Source of the DNA: Neolentinus lepideus HHB14362 ss-1
Taxonomy: Eukaryota; Basidiomycota; Agaricomycetes; Gloeophyllales; Gloeophyllaceae
Reading direction: 5' to 3'
Length of the DNA: 53,224 nt
Assembly: GCA_001632425.1 (NCBI GenBank)
Contig: KV425606.1
Span: 165,797-219,020, forward strand
The notes under the pieces: model-generated
What the model was told of the DNA's origin: nothing
The model's input: the letters and a program-made list of their open reading frames with translations, nothing else
Databases searched by the model: none
Made by a program: the position numbers and the translations under genes
Part shown: positions 44,022-53,224 of the stretch, piece by piece
Layout of the letters: the number at the start of each line of letters is the position of its first letter
How positions within the stretch are numbered: the stretch's first letter is position 1

Positions 44022-44972
44022 ATGGATGACGAGTTGACACTGCCTGTCGAACTCATCATTATCATCTTCGATTTCGCAGCAGCTTCATGCAAAGACACCG
44101 CGCTATCGATCTCACTCGTCTGCTCATGGGCTCACGTAGCCGTCGCGAAACACGTTTTCTCGACGCTCGTTCTCCGAGGCCACACGACTTCTCCTGAAAT
44201 CATCCCAGAGAAAGTTCGCTCGCTAGTGCGAAACTTCTGGATTGAAAACATTGGAGTATTCTGGCGAAATGCTATCCCATTTTTCAGCTCCATGATGCTG
44301 GATCTTGAGAGGATCGCGCTCCCTGGATTTTACCTGTGGGCTATGCTGGAGGCTCTCAAGGAGAAGGAGAGCGCTATGATTTGTGGTACGAGTGAATCAG
44401 TTGTAGAGGAAGGTCATATCGCCAGCAGTGCATCATTCAAATACCCATGCCGTTCTCTGTTTGTTCTTTCCGAAACCCCGTCTTTGATCTGGAAAATGTT
44501 TGATGAATGCGAACCGAGTCGCAACTTCATGGGTGGAATCACCCATATTCGTATCCAGGGTGTCAGCATGTCGACATTCCCACCACTCAAAGGCTGTCAA
44601 AACCTCACTCACATCGCCTTTCCAATGTGGGATTTAAAATCACTTCACTACGAGCAGGTCGATAACATCTGCCTCACGCCGACCATCCAGAAATTGGTTT
44701 TGACAATTCCTAAGCTTCCGCCGACCGTATCCCCTCCGTATAGCCTTGGTGATATCTCCTTGACTCGTCTAGCGAGCTATGTTAGGTCCCGTCAATCTGT
44801 TCCCACTCGTAAAATCCACATCGCTTTTGCTGAGAGGAATGCTCACCCGGACGAGTGGAGGGAAGAGATACAAGGCCGTCGGAGTATATGGAACAATGCG
44901 GTGCCTTTCAACAGCATGATGGATGGCACGTTCTTTGCGGAACTGGAAGCACGCCATTGGATTTTTCCTTAG
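44022..44972 (+). CDS. F-box-like protein, 316 aa (single exon)
   Basis: Open frame to the stop at 44,972. The frame extends upstream to 43,851, but the ATG at 44,022 is chosen because MDDELTLPVELIIIIFDFA immediately gives the canonical start of basidiomycete F-box-like proteins; the upstream 57 codons could be a longer N-terminus. Residues 5-45 (LPVELIIIIFDFAAAS, LSLVCSWAHVAVAKHVFSTLVL) match the F-box-like helices. The middle carries TFPPLKGCQNLTHIAFPMW, the leucine-rich region common in these proteins, and the end reads LEARHWIFP. No introns. Role in ubiquitin ligase recruitment is inferred from the motif. Confidence 0.75.
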   Translation: MDDELTLPVELIIIIFDFAAASCKDTALSISLVCSWAHVAVAKHVFSTLVLRGHTTSPEIIPEKVRSLVRNFWIENIGVFWRNAIPFFSSMMLDLERIALPGFYLWAMLEALKEKESAMICGTSESVVEEGHIASSASFKYPCRSLFVLSETPSLIWKMFDECEPSRNFMGGITHIRIQGVSMSTFPPLKGCQNLTHIAFPMWDLKSLHYEQVDNICLTPTIQKLVLTIPKLPPTVSPPYSLGDISLTRLASYVRSRQSVPTRKIHIAFAERNAHPDEWREEIQGRRSIWNNAVPFNSMMDGTFFAELEARHWIFP

Positions 44973-45340
44973 GCGCTGCACATCGGAACGTCAGCTTTAG
45001 TATGTCTACATATCGCCCGTGACGGTGCTTTCCACTCAGTATGGACATCTTGAAATTTTCCATAGTTGTCACTCGAGCTTGCGTATCTGAAGACGTTGTA
45101 GGTTGTCATGTCATGTCACATCCCATGTACAAGTACGTTGCAAATACACTAAGAGTTCTTTACCTTCCAGCGAGCGTGTTTGTACCTTCCAGGTACAGTT
45201 TATCACCTTCCTTCGCGAACTTCTTGACGTCGCGCCGCTCGTGCACACCATCTTTCAAACGCGTGCCCTCGAGCACGCAGTGGAGCCCGGAAGTTAAGAA
45301 CATTGCTGAGTGTAATCATGACAAGTATCAACCCGAGAGG
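44973..45340. other. Intergenic, no gene recognised
   Basis: 3' flank of the F-box-like gene up to the candidate transposon. Nothing supported. Confidence 0.45.
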
Positions 45341-46804
45341 GCTCTTCACAAAGTAACTTTTCGAGCTCACTTGACTCATACAAAAGTAACTTGCCTAACT
45401 TGAAGTTAACTTTTCGCGGGCAAGTTAATTTGTCACAGTTAACTTACAAGTTAACTTCGAGTTTCGCAGGCATGGTCCTCTGATTTCATTGTACTGAACT
45501 TGATCTAAACTTACGGCCCTACTTTCCAACTGCTCAAGTTGGGAGGCTCGTAGATGCCTTCCATACGTCTTGGCTGTGGTATTAGATCCAGTTTTGTGCG
45601 TTGTCACTGTACGCAGTCACATCGCATAAATAACAAATTTACTACTAATTCGGGCGTCAATAACTGAGGGCAATAGATCGCCACATCGTGCGACCTGCAT
45701 CAGCGCCTGTTGCTCAGAAATGTCAGCGTAAAACAAGAGTAGCAGCAGCCTGAAGACGACCCCTCCCTAGGTTTCTAAACTCCCGCTTGCAAGTCTTGAC
45801 ATCACGATGTCCTCAACGTCGCATTCGCTGTCGGCGTCGCTCTCTCGCAGGTGGACGGGATCTGGTGGGGCTTCCCAAAGACGACGCTGAAGTCATCCAG
45901 CCACACACAGTGAGGATACGTGCAACAGCGCTGAAAGCACCGTGTGCTTAGGCTCTCGAACATTAGTAGCCCACAGCGATCAGCGCACCGCTCTAGTATC
46001 AGCACCACTCGACGCAAGTCACCGAATGGCAAGAATCTTGTCACCAATGCCGAACTGGAAAGATAGAGGTGACCCAGGATTCACAGGTGGCCGTCCATAC
46101 CAGGATCTCCTACCAAAGGCTGTGAAAGAGAACCGATCCAAACATGTTGAGTACAAAGAAAGCAATAAAGGATCACATACAGAAGCTGGGGTGAAAGGAG
46201 ACAGCAGACTCCGTCACCAGATTTCACCGACAGAAGATGACAGGACGTCGACGGTGAAGACCGATACGAGCACAATAGCCTTGCCTCGACCCATGGCAAA
46301 ACGTCGAAAGACTCACGGGGCATTCATTGCAGATATGCATGGCGTCCGGGGTGCAGAAGGAAAACTCAAAGTAGGCAATGGTGAAGCGGAGACAATGCGG
46401 GAGTCGAATGTTACACACAATAGAACCCTTCGGAGAAGCAGTTGCTTGGTGAGAAAGCAGTAGGCGGTGGCTTCATTCCTGGGGACGGGGCATCGATGCG
46501 GACAGTAGCAAATTCGCGCAGTAGAGAACGATCAGTAGCGTATATTCTGCTAGTATGATACTTTATAGTCCACTATGTATCCTACGAAGAGACTGTCTTA
46601 ATGTCAATTAGCGTTGCGGGGCCCAGAGTGAACAGCAGTATCAGGGGATAGAGGCAAGCAGCACAGTGTCAGATATGAGCACAAGTTAGTCAAGGTCAAG
46701 TTAGTTTGTCAACGTGTAAGTCAAGTTAAGTCCAAGTTAAATGGGCTAAATTAGTACGGTGACAAGTTCACAAGTTCGTGCGAAAAGTTACTTTAAACAC
46801 ACTC
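45341..46804. mobile_element. Candidate non-autonomous TIR element, about 1.46 kb
   Basis: A 10-base direct repeat ACCCGAGAGG lies at 45,331-45,340 and 46,805-46,814. Just inside, AAAGTAACTTTTCG occurs at about 45,350 and inverted at about 46,780. Both ends are crowded with AAGTTAACTT or CAAGTTA-type subterminal repeats, in opposite orientation on the two sides. The interior has one 173-codon plus frame (45,942-46,463) without transposase motifs. The 10-base duplication would fit a Mutator-like element. The outermost 9-10 bases of the two ends do not match well, so the exact ends are uncertain. Confidence 0.5.
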
Positions 46805-47018
46805 ACCCGAGAGGACTCACATTCGAGTACTATCAGGTATAACTGTACTGACTTCGAGAGGATTGGAATAATCCCTGCGGGATGTCTCGATCGCAAGGGT
46901 AGCTCTCATAGTATCCGATCACAGCATATTAGTCAATCATCCCCTTGGGTCCTACCTGCATACTTGCACCCAATAGTGCATTTTTCTGATGCTCGGATGA
47001 TGGTCGCCAAGGCTGGCC

Positions 47019-47420
47019 TAGTGTTGCCGCCGGTCCGGGTCAGTCCGGGTCAGTCTGGTCTGAAGCGGTCCAGGAGACTGATGACCCTTGGACCGGTCAG
47101 TCCAGGATATATAAATGGCGGTCCGGGTTGGTCTCAGTCCTGAGACCGTCTGACCCGTTGAGCCAGAGTTTGTGTCCAAATTAAGTAATATTATGCGATA
47201 TTGGTCATGGTTGTGCTATATTTAAGACCACGCCCACCCAATACCGCCAGACGTAATAGCAGGCTGGGAAGCCGGTCCAGACCGTTTACGGACCGACCTA
47301 ACCCACATTTAGACTGAACCAACGGATCAGTGTCTTGGACTGAATGGCGTGGTCCGGTCCCGAGACTGATGCAGCGGTCCGGGCTGGACTGCAGTCCAAC
47401 CCGGACCGGCGGCAACACTA
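47019..47420. mobile_element. Non-autonomous hAT element (MITE), 402 bp
   Basis: Perfect 22-base terminal inverted repeats beginning TAGTGTTGCCGCCGGTC at both ends, flanked by perfect 8-base target duplications GGCTGGCC at 47,011-47,018 and 47,421-47,428. Terminal TAGTGTTG and 8-base duplications are the hallmark of the hAT superfamily. The interior has no coding capacity and is rich in GGTCCGGGT/GGTCTCAGTCC repeats, including short palindromes that could fold into hairpins. Perfect ends and duplications suggest recent insertion; movement would need a transposase from elsewhere in the genome. Confidence 0.9.
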
Positions 47421-47566
47421 GGCTGGCCCCATGAATCGGCGAACGTATCTCGAACACAATTTTGAGTTTAAACCAGTGAAGTCCATTCTTGCTATTATTC
47501 CCTATACCTGAAAAGAGTACCTATTCTGTGTACAGTGTCTAAGCTGGAGTCCCGAATGCAATCTAT

Positions 47567-49824
47567 TCACACATTCATCAGCTTCCGTGCATGCTCCCGG
47601 GGCCTGATATCCATCTTGAACTGCGCCGGCATGCTGGGGAGCATCCGATCAGCTCCCACTGAGACAGACAAGACAACAGAGAACACGCACCGGAAGACGC
47701 TGTTCTCATATCGCACCTCAGGGTCTATGACTTTACCCTTGTCGTCGACAGCCTTTTGAATGTCAAGTGCGGCAAGCATGGACGCCATGAGTAGCCAGGT
47801 GGATTGCTCAGCGAGGTACAACCCAGGACAGCGGCTGGCGGTCGCAATGAGGACGCGCTCAGGATTAAAGAATGGGGCTTACCGCCGACCAAAGCCGAAC
47901 ACGAAGTTTCTGGGATCACGCTTCTTCTTTACCTCCTCGTCCACATCAGCTTCGAAACGCCCGGGCACAAAGGCATCTGCATTCGGGTACATCTCCTCAT
48001 TCCGGGTCATCGTCCTACAAGTCGATAGTCCATCAGTGCATCACAGGAATAACATCGGCGTAACCAACCAAATATTGGCAAACACCTGTCATATGTCAAA
48101 ATGTCAAATTAGACGATACATGGGAAAGCTCAGAAAGTAAATCCGGCATCAAATAGTTCACGTACGAAGGAACCTCTAGGAATGAAATAATTGCGGTACA
48201 TGTCGTCTTGCATCAGGCGGTGAGGCAGCGCTAGAGGGCATAGCCTTAGAACGATTACTATTACGAAAGGCGGTCCACTAACCATACGGAACAGGCGCAG
48301 TCCAGCGGAATACTTCACTCAGCACGCATTCGAGATAAGGGAGAGATGGCCGGTCGTTAAAATCTGGCAGGCGGTCCTTGCCCACGACGCGGTCGATCTC
48401 GGCTTGTGCCTTGATACGCACGTCGGGGTTCTGTACCATGCATAGCATGAAGGACGTTACGATGGTGATCGTCTGGATTGACAAGTAATCCAATGTCATG
48501 TCTCCCTGAAGGTTAGTTTCGGACTTACTGTGTCAAGGCTCGCTATCCATGGCGAAACATCAGCAAGAGGACAGTGTTCAACGGCTGATAAGTGCCTACC
48601 CGAGTACATAGTATTCGCTGAGTACTTGATGTCAAACTCATCTTGTTCCGTCATTGATTTGCCCGCCGCCTCGACCAGGGTCGAACAGTAGCATAGCTTG
48701 GCCGTCCCATTTTCCTGTTGTCACGACCACGATCAGGGCTGCGCACATACACGATAAGAGGCTCTCACCATCTTCTCCTTGAACTCCTCATACGGCACAG
48801 TGGCAAATTCCGTAAGCTGAGCTTTCCAACGGATTGCTTTGTGTTTGAACCCCGAGCCAGGCACCCACATTGGTAGATGCCGGACTGCGGATAGTCTCGT
48901 TTAGTTCGTATTACCGTCAGCTGTCGAGCTGAACGCCACTTACGGAAGGGGAGCACATCGACAAGCCAGAGGAACCCGCCACCGGCAATGTCGTTCGCCA
49001 GTACGTCTGCGCACGCCTCTGCGATCTTGAGACAGCGGTCATCATCGGAAGTCACTTGATGTCCGTAGATAACGTTGAGAGTCAGGGTCCCAGCGTATCT
49101 GTTGCATAATCGAACATGTGGCCATCAGCGCTTCAAATCGACAGGAGATAACATACCGGCGGATATGATCAACATAGCTGGTAGGCTTGCTCAGGAGACG
49201 TTTGAGGAAAGGAATTGTTTCCATCTCAAGGAGAGGATGATAATTTTTGATGACCAAGGGAGTCAGCGCGCGCTGCATGAGCCTGCGCTGGCGGCGAAAT
49301 TGGTTGTTGTAACCCGTGAATGACATCTGTAGAACCATGAGATCTTGGCACTGCTAGGCGTCCAAGAGCGACTTACGATGTTGTAACCACCGCATCTGGA
49401 ATAGTATGAGTACGTGAATGCGAGGGCACATGTAGAATATCAATGATAGAACATACAATTCTCCTGCCATGACCAGATGAGGTCGGTCAGAGTATATACT
49501 GCCCTTTCGATCCATGAGATCTACAGCAGCTTCGGCATCGTTAAGGAAGACCAGTCCCGTGCCGAAGACATGTATATACACAATGTCACCTAAGAATACC
49601 AGAGATCGCTAGGATGGTCCGGATAACTTAGGGGGGTACCCACCGTACTTGCTAGCCCATCTTGCGAGACTAAGCCATAGTTCTTTGAGGGACAAGTCGA
49701 AAATATTCCCAATCAGAGGAAATCCTTTCGGACCAGGCGGAAACTGTTTTCTGCGCGAGCTGCCAGGTGCGACGAAGACAACAACAAGAAAACAGACAAG
49801 GAGTGTGGTTCCAATGAGCTCCAT
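47567..49824 (-). CDS. Cytochrome P450 monooxygenase, 505 aa (14 exons)
   Basis: Exons: 49824-49644, 49589-49457, 49395-49377, 49326-49157, 49098-48944, 48884-48769, 48714-48600, 48542-48529, 48472-48283, 48230-48166, 48085-48069, 48014-47883, 47834-47691, 47633-47567; 1,518 bases in one frame. Residues 1-20 form an ER membrane anchor, followed by the PPGPKGFPLIGN hinge. Motifs in order: I-helix ASLDTT (usual form AGxDTT, so the conserved Gly is Ser), K-helix EVFR, VPGRF, and the heme-binding FGFGRRRCPG whose Cys ligates the iron; one intron splits this motif. It resembles the large basidiomycete P450 groups annotated as O-methylsterigmatocystin oxidoreductase-like, but the family number and substrate cannot be told. 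Divergently transcribed from the 7TM gene. Confidence 0.92.
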
Positions 49825-50819
49825 TGCAGAGACACGGTTTAGACGAAGAAAGAACGACTAGGAATCACAGCGATAAGTCCAAACCTAATTTTCGCTATGA
49901 TGGTGATGGTGGTATATTCGGATGCGATAGCTATGTGGGTGCAAAGGGGGCGGCTAGATGACCACCTCCCGTCTGTTGACATGACTTGACTGCTTCTCAG
50001 GGCAATATCTGGGGTGCAGCGCACAATGTGGACTCCTTTCAGGCACCTACTTAAGCGTGCTTGAAATTTCGACCATGTTTGAATGATCTGTGGGAGATTG
50101 TTGTATACGTGACTTCTCAGGTGTGAGCATGATCTGTCGCGGGCTTCGGCGAACTCGGCGGGAACTCCCCGCAGAAATGACCGAATTAGGTGCCGTGAGC
50201 GGAACCTCAGCCAATAGAAAATTTCCAGGTTGCCTCCGCAGCCCGAAAATGATTGAAGTGCCGGGCCACCGACTGCAGGGTAACTTCAGGGAAGATGGCG
50301 GGAGCCTGCCACAAATTTACAGTCAATTACGATACCTTCCTTCTCTGAATTATTCAGATTCGTCATGCGCTAACTTTAACCGCCCTTTTTGTTTCGAGTA
50401 TCTTGGTACTGTTGGTGAGAATGGTTCAATACTGACCACTGTGATCGGGCACCAACCACGGGAGAATTCCGTATTCCTGATGTTCGTCGGCGCCTTCAGC
50501 CAAGTTCCATTGTAAGCACAGCTTCTTGCAGCTTCAACCACTTACGAACCTCTTCAAAAGCTTTGGTTAATGTTCCCAGTCACACCGACCCGTTGGGTCC
50601 GTTTCCGAAACTGTCGGGTGCTCGGTTACGGTAATGCCTCACGGGGTTTGAGAAAATTTGCCCTGGCCTAGGGATTACATACCTCGCAATCAGATCGGTA
50701 TCTGATACCGGACGAAGTTCGGCTTGACCCAGAATTCAATTGTGTAGACGGGAAACTGCACAGGATGGCATTCAATTCTCGCTTAGGTCTCTCTTAAGAA
50801 CGAAGAGAAGGCGTCATAG
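49825..50819. promoter_or_regulatory. Shared upstream region of the P450 and 7TM genes
   Basis: About 1 kb between two divergent start codons, so it must hold both promoters. No coding sequence is supported despite a 141-codon frame at 50,090-50,515. No clear TATA box could be assigned to either gene. Confidence 0.4.
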
Positions 50820-52476
50820 ATGTCCCAAGCTTCCTCTGCCGCTTCGCACCGACGTTCTTCTTTCTCGTCCGACGTGGGCCTTGTCTATCTAGCGATGGTT
50901 GACTGGAACTCGCCGACAGAACTCGCCAAAGATGCTCGTAAGTCGCCTAAGCCGATCCTCAGACGTCGAATGACTATATCACTGTGATATAATAACAGTC
51001 GTCTTTGACAAGTTTATGCATGTCCTCGTCGGACTTTACCTGTTTGTCGTTTATCCATATGATTATGGTGTTTTAACCATCATGACAGGTGGGAGTGGTT
51101 CACGTCCCTGCCTTTCGACTGGCAATTCGTTTCGGGAAAGAAGCCGTTTCGATGGCCAATGGTACGCACATACTACCTCTCATGAATTGCTGTATCTTAA
51201 TCTATCCTGCAGATATTCTACTTCGCAGGCAGATACTCGTTAATCTGGGCATTGATCGCAATGTTAGTGAACCGGTGGTCTGTTATGATTGATAATAATG
51301 GTACTGATATTTCCATCGTAGATTGATAGCTCTGGATAATACCCAGTAAGGTGTACCGCAAGTCTTCTTAATCTCTAGTTAACGTTCTGTGTTTAGGAAG
51401 ATTAACTGCCAAGCATTGTACATCTTCGCGCAGGTGAGCTACCGCTGTTTCGGTCGCATATTCGCTATTTAACCTCAATGCGACGGTGCCTTCCTTAGCT
51501 TGTGGGCAATATGTCTATCGGTTTTGCCAGCATTAACTTGTCTGTACGAGTGTGAGTAACAGGTCACACAAGTTTTCTTTCGGCCTCCCGCTGAAACCAC
51601 TCGCACAGGATGGCTATCTACTCGATGAACCTGTACATTGTAATACCTCTGGTCGTTTTGATCTTGGGCCACTGGTCTCTGCTACTGCAGGGTGCGTATC
51701 TTCCCACGCTATCATTGCACCCAATTAACTCAATTGTGCTATCAGGTGTTAATGTCAAAGCCGCATTCGTGCCTGGGTCGGGCTGCGCGATCACGCACTC
51801 GAACAACAAGATCCTTTCCGCCATCTTCATCTACACCATGTGCTTCGACCTCGTCGTTACGTCGCTCACGGCGTACAAGCTTGTGTTTAACACCCGCACT
51901 CAAAGCTCTCTTGTCAAGAGGATCTGGAGGGACGGCCTGCTGTACTTTGTCACTGCGCTGATTAGTAACATCATCGCGACTGTGAGTCCTCGTAGATGTG
52001 CGCTGCAATGTGGGTGATGTTGATTGCTGTCAAGGTTTTCATATTGCTTCAACTTAATGCAGTCATGAGTGTCGTGATGGACGTTCCATCTGCCGTGGCG
52101 TCTACAGTCAGTAATATTACCTTCCTTTGTTTGTTCGACATCAGATTCATTTGTATCAGATTGTGGCCTGCCGCGCAGTCCGTCGCCTTGTGAATTTCTC
52201 CTCAGGACCCGAAGTCTAGTGCGTCTCGAGAGGCCTCCATACTCTTCCTTAGGTAATTGACATGTCTGTAGCTCTGGCTCGACAAGCAAAGGTCAACCGT
52301 CCGGCATGGCGTTCGGTCCCGCTGCTCGCATTGGGGCTGCGCAAGCCGTGTCGATGGGCAGCAAGGCCCGTGGAGGTGGTGTCCGCATTGAGATGGAGAC
52401 CTTCACTGAGGCAGATCCGGACTACCCCACCTCGGCCAGCAAGACCGCGTACGACCTGGAATCGGGACATCACTAA
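50820..52476 (+). CDS. Seven-transmembrane protein, 350 aa (12 exons)
   Basis: Exons: 50820-50937, 50999-51041, 51089-51161, 51213-51262, 51322-51345, 51397-51433, 51499-51551, 51609-51691, 51746-51981, 52035-52106, 52160-52218, 52272-52476; 1,053 bases, one frame, all GT-AG. After a Ser-rich start come VDWNSPTELAKDA, hydrophobic helices around FMHVLVGLYLWEWF, MIFYFAGRYSLIWALIA, LYIFAQLVGNMSIGFASI, LYIVIPLVVLILGHWSLLL, ILSAIFIYTMCFDLVVTSL, LLYFVTALISNIIATVFIL and VVMDVPSAVAST, then CRAVRRL and a 70-residue Gly/Ser-rich cytosolic-type tail. This layout is typical of an abundant Agaricomycete membrane protein family of unknown function; it has no STE3 pheromone-receptor signature I can see. Confidence 0.88.
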
Positions 52477-53224
52477 TAGACAGTCCACATAATTAGAACT
52501 TAGAAGAGAGGTACTTTCTATTTGCTCATTTAATCTGGTTATTCGGTAACCTGCGATGTATCCAAAATGCACGTCGATGCACAATAATGCGCTTGGTCCA
52601 TACACTGCTGGTCGTTCGCTATATATTTGTTGAACGACGGCCTTGTGGGCTAAACGCCGGCCTTGTGGGCTAAACGCATGATGTATTTACTAGTCTTTCG
52701 GTGATTCACAATGCAATTTGCGCCCGCTGTCATTCTTTTGCTCGCGCTATGTAGGACAACCTCGCAGGTTGCTATCACTGTCTCTTGCTCGAACGCGCTG
52801 CATCGAATGCCGTGACGCTTCTGCGAGCTCAGCAGTCTCAGCGCCCTTCACGCCTAGGGTCTAAGCTGTATGAACATTGCAGTAGGTAGATAAGGAGACA
52901 TACTATGATGAAATCACAAGGAATTTGTTATAACTGAGATGATGGCAGGCCATTTGCCTGGATTTAAACAAACGCCCCGAATGATAATAGTAGGTTATGG
53001 TTAGAACTTAGCTTGAACTTCCGCCCGGCGTCCGGAAATTAGAAGCGACCGTGACCGTGACAAGCCACTTCGTCATATAGCCCTGTCTTTGTACTTGCTA
53101 CGTGAGAGGCTAGCTAAACTGTAGTAGGTAGCTTGATGCTTTTTTGGGTGAAAACCGCTGATGGTTTCCCGGCCCGAGTCTGAAGTCCTGGAGGTGAGGG
53201 ATGTGTCAGTGAGCGACGATTCCC
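52477..53224. other. Downstream region, no gene recognised
   Basis: AT-rich 3' flank of the 7TM gene. Contains only the 20-base duplication noted separately. Confidence 0.45.
52638..52677. repeat. Perfect 20-base tandem duplication
   Basis: CGGCCTTGTGGGCTAAACGC is present twice head to tail. No function evident. Confidence 0.85.

Noticed and set aside
45255..45305. 5S-rRNA-like fragment (GGAGCCCGGAAGTTAAG)
   Set aside because: Only a short local resemblance; the rest of a 5S gene is not present.
50090..50515. 141-codon plus-strand frame between the P450 and 7TM genes
   Set aside because: No motif, no homologue among the copies and low-complexity composition; more likely promoter sequence.
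51610..52476. STE3-type pheromone receptor for the 7TM gene
   Set aside because: The helix sequences match the general Agaricomycete 7TM protein type; no STE3 signature and no pheromone precursor (CaaX) gene nearby.
1..53224. CRISPR arrays, bacterial operons, LTR retrotransposons
   Set aside because: No regularly spaced repeats, Shine-Dalgarno-like structure, reverse transcriptase or integrase motifs; the sequence is eukaryotic with spliceosomal introns.

Overview
The window is nuclear DNA from a filamentous basidiomycete, most likely an Agaricomycete. The evidence is many 45-70 bp introns inside short exons, a 14-exon microsomal cytochrome P450, a 12-exon seven-helix membrane protein of an Agaricomycete type, F-box-like proteins and an AIM9/aminoglycoside-phosphotransferase-like kinase. 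Species cannot be told from the sequence alone.

Positions 1-37,600 are a decaying tandem segmental amplification. A block of about 9.5-11.6 kb is present in roughly three and a half copies: unit 1 about 1-10,964; unit 2 about 10,965-20,495; unit 3 about 20,495-32,117; unit 4 about 32,118-37,580. Reading on the minus strand, each block carries a mitochondrial glutaryl-CoA dehydrogenase (GCDH) pseudogene, then members of an unrecognised gene set (A, X, B, C, D), then a conserved block E in which I recognise no gene. GCDH is decayed in every unit. Several members of the unknown set still have clean exon-intron structures: A1 (567 aa) and A3 (539 aa), B2 (257 aa) and B3 (201 aa), C1 (213 aa) and C3a (217 aa). 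Others are broken in different ways: A2 frameshift, A4 in-frame stop, B1 frameshift, C2 internal deletion, C3b/X3 fusion, and all D copies. B, C and D share intron position and phase and a coiled-coil-like first exon, so they look like anciently duplicated paralogues. A is a larger Pro/Gln-rich protein whose basic C-terminal domain is conserved in all four units.

Positions 37,600-53,224 are ordinary single-copy fungal sequence: an F-box-like gene (minus, 39,400-40,332), a long gene-poor stretch, a disrupted AIM9/APH-like kinase pseudogene (minus, about 42,390-43,490), a second F-box-like gene (plus, 44,022-44,972), a candidate 1.46 kb terminal-inverted-repeat element (45,341-46,804), a 402 bp non-autonomous hAT element with perfect 8 bp target duplications (47,019-47,420), an intact P450 (minus, 47,567-49,824) and an intact 7TM membrane protein gene (plus, 50,820-52,476), the last two divergently transcribed.

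The most notable content is the repeated A-B-C-D gene set. It is unrecognised, tandemly amplified, mosaic between units, and has intact and broken members side by side. Exon boundaries were worked out by hand from splice consensus, reading-frame continuity and comparison between copies. Family names rest on recognised motifs, not on a database search.
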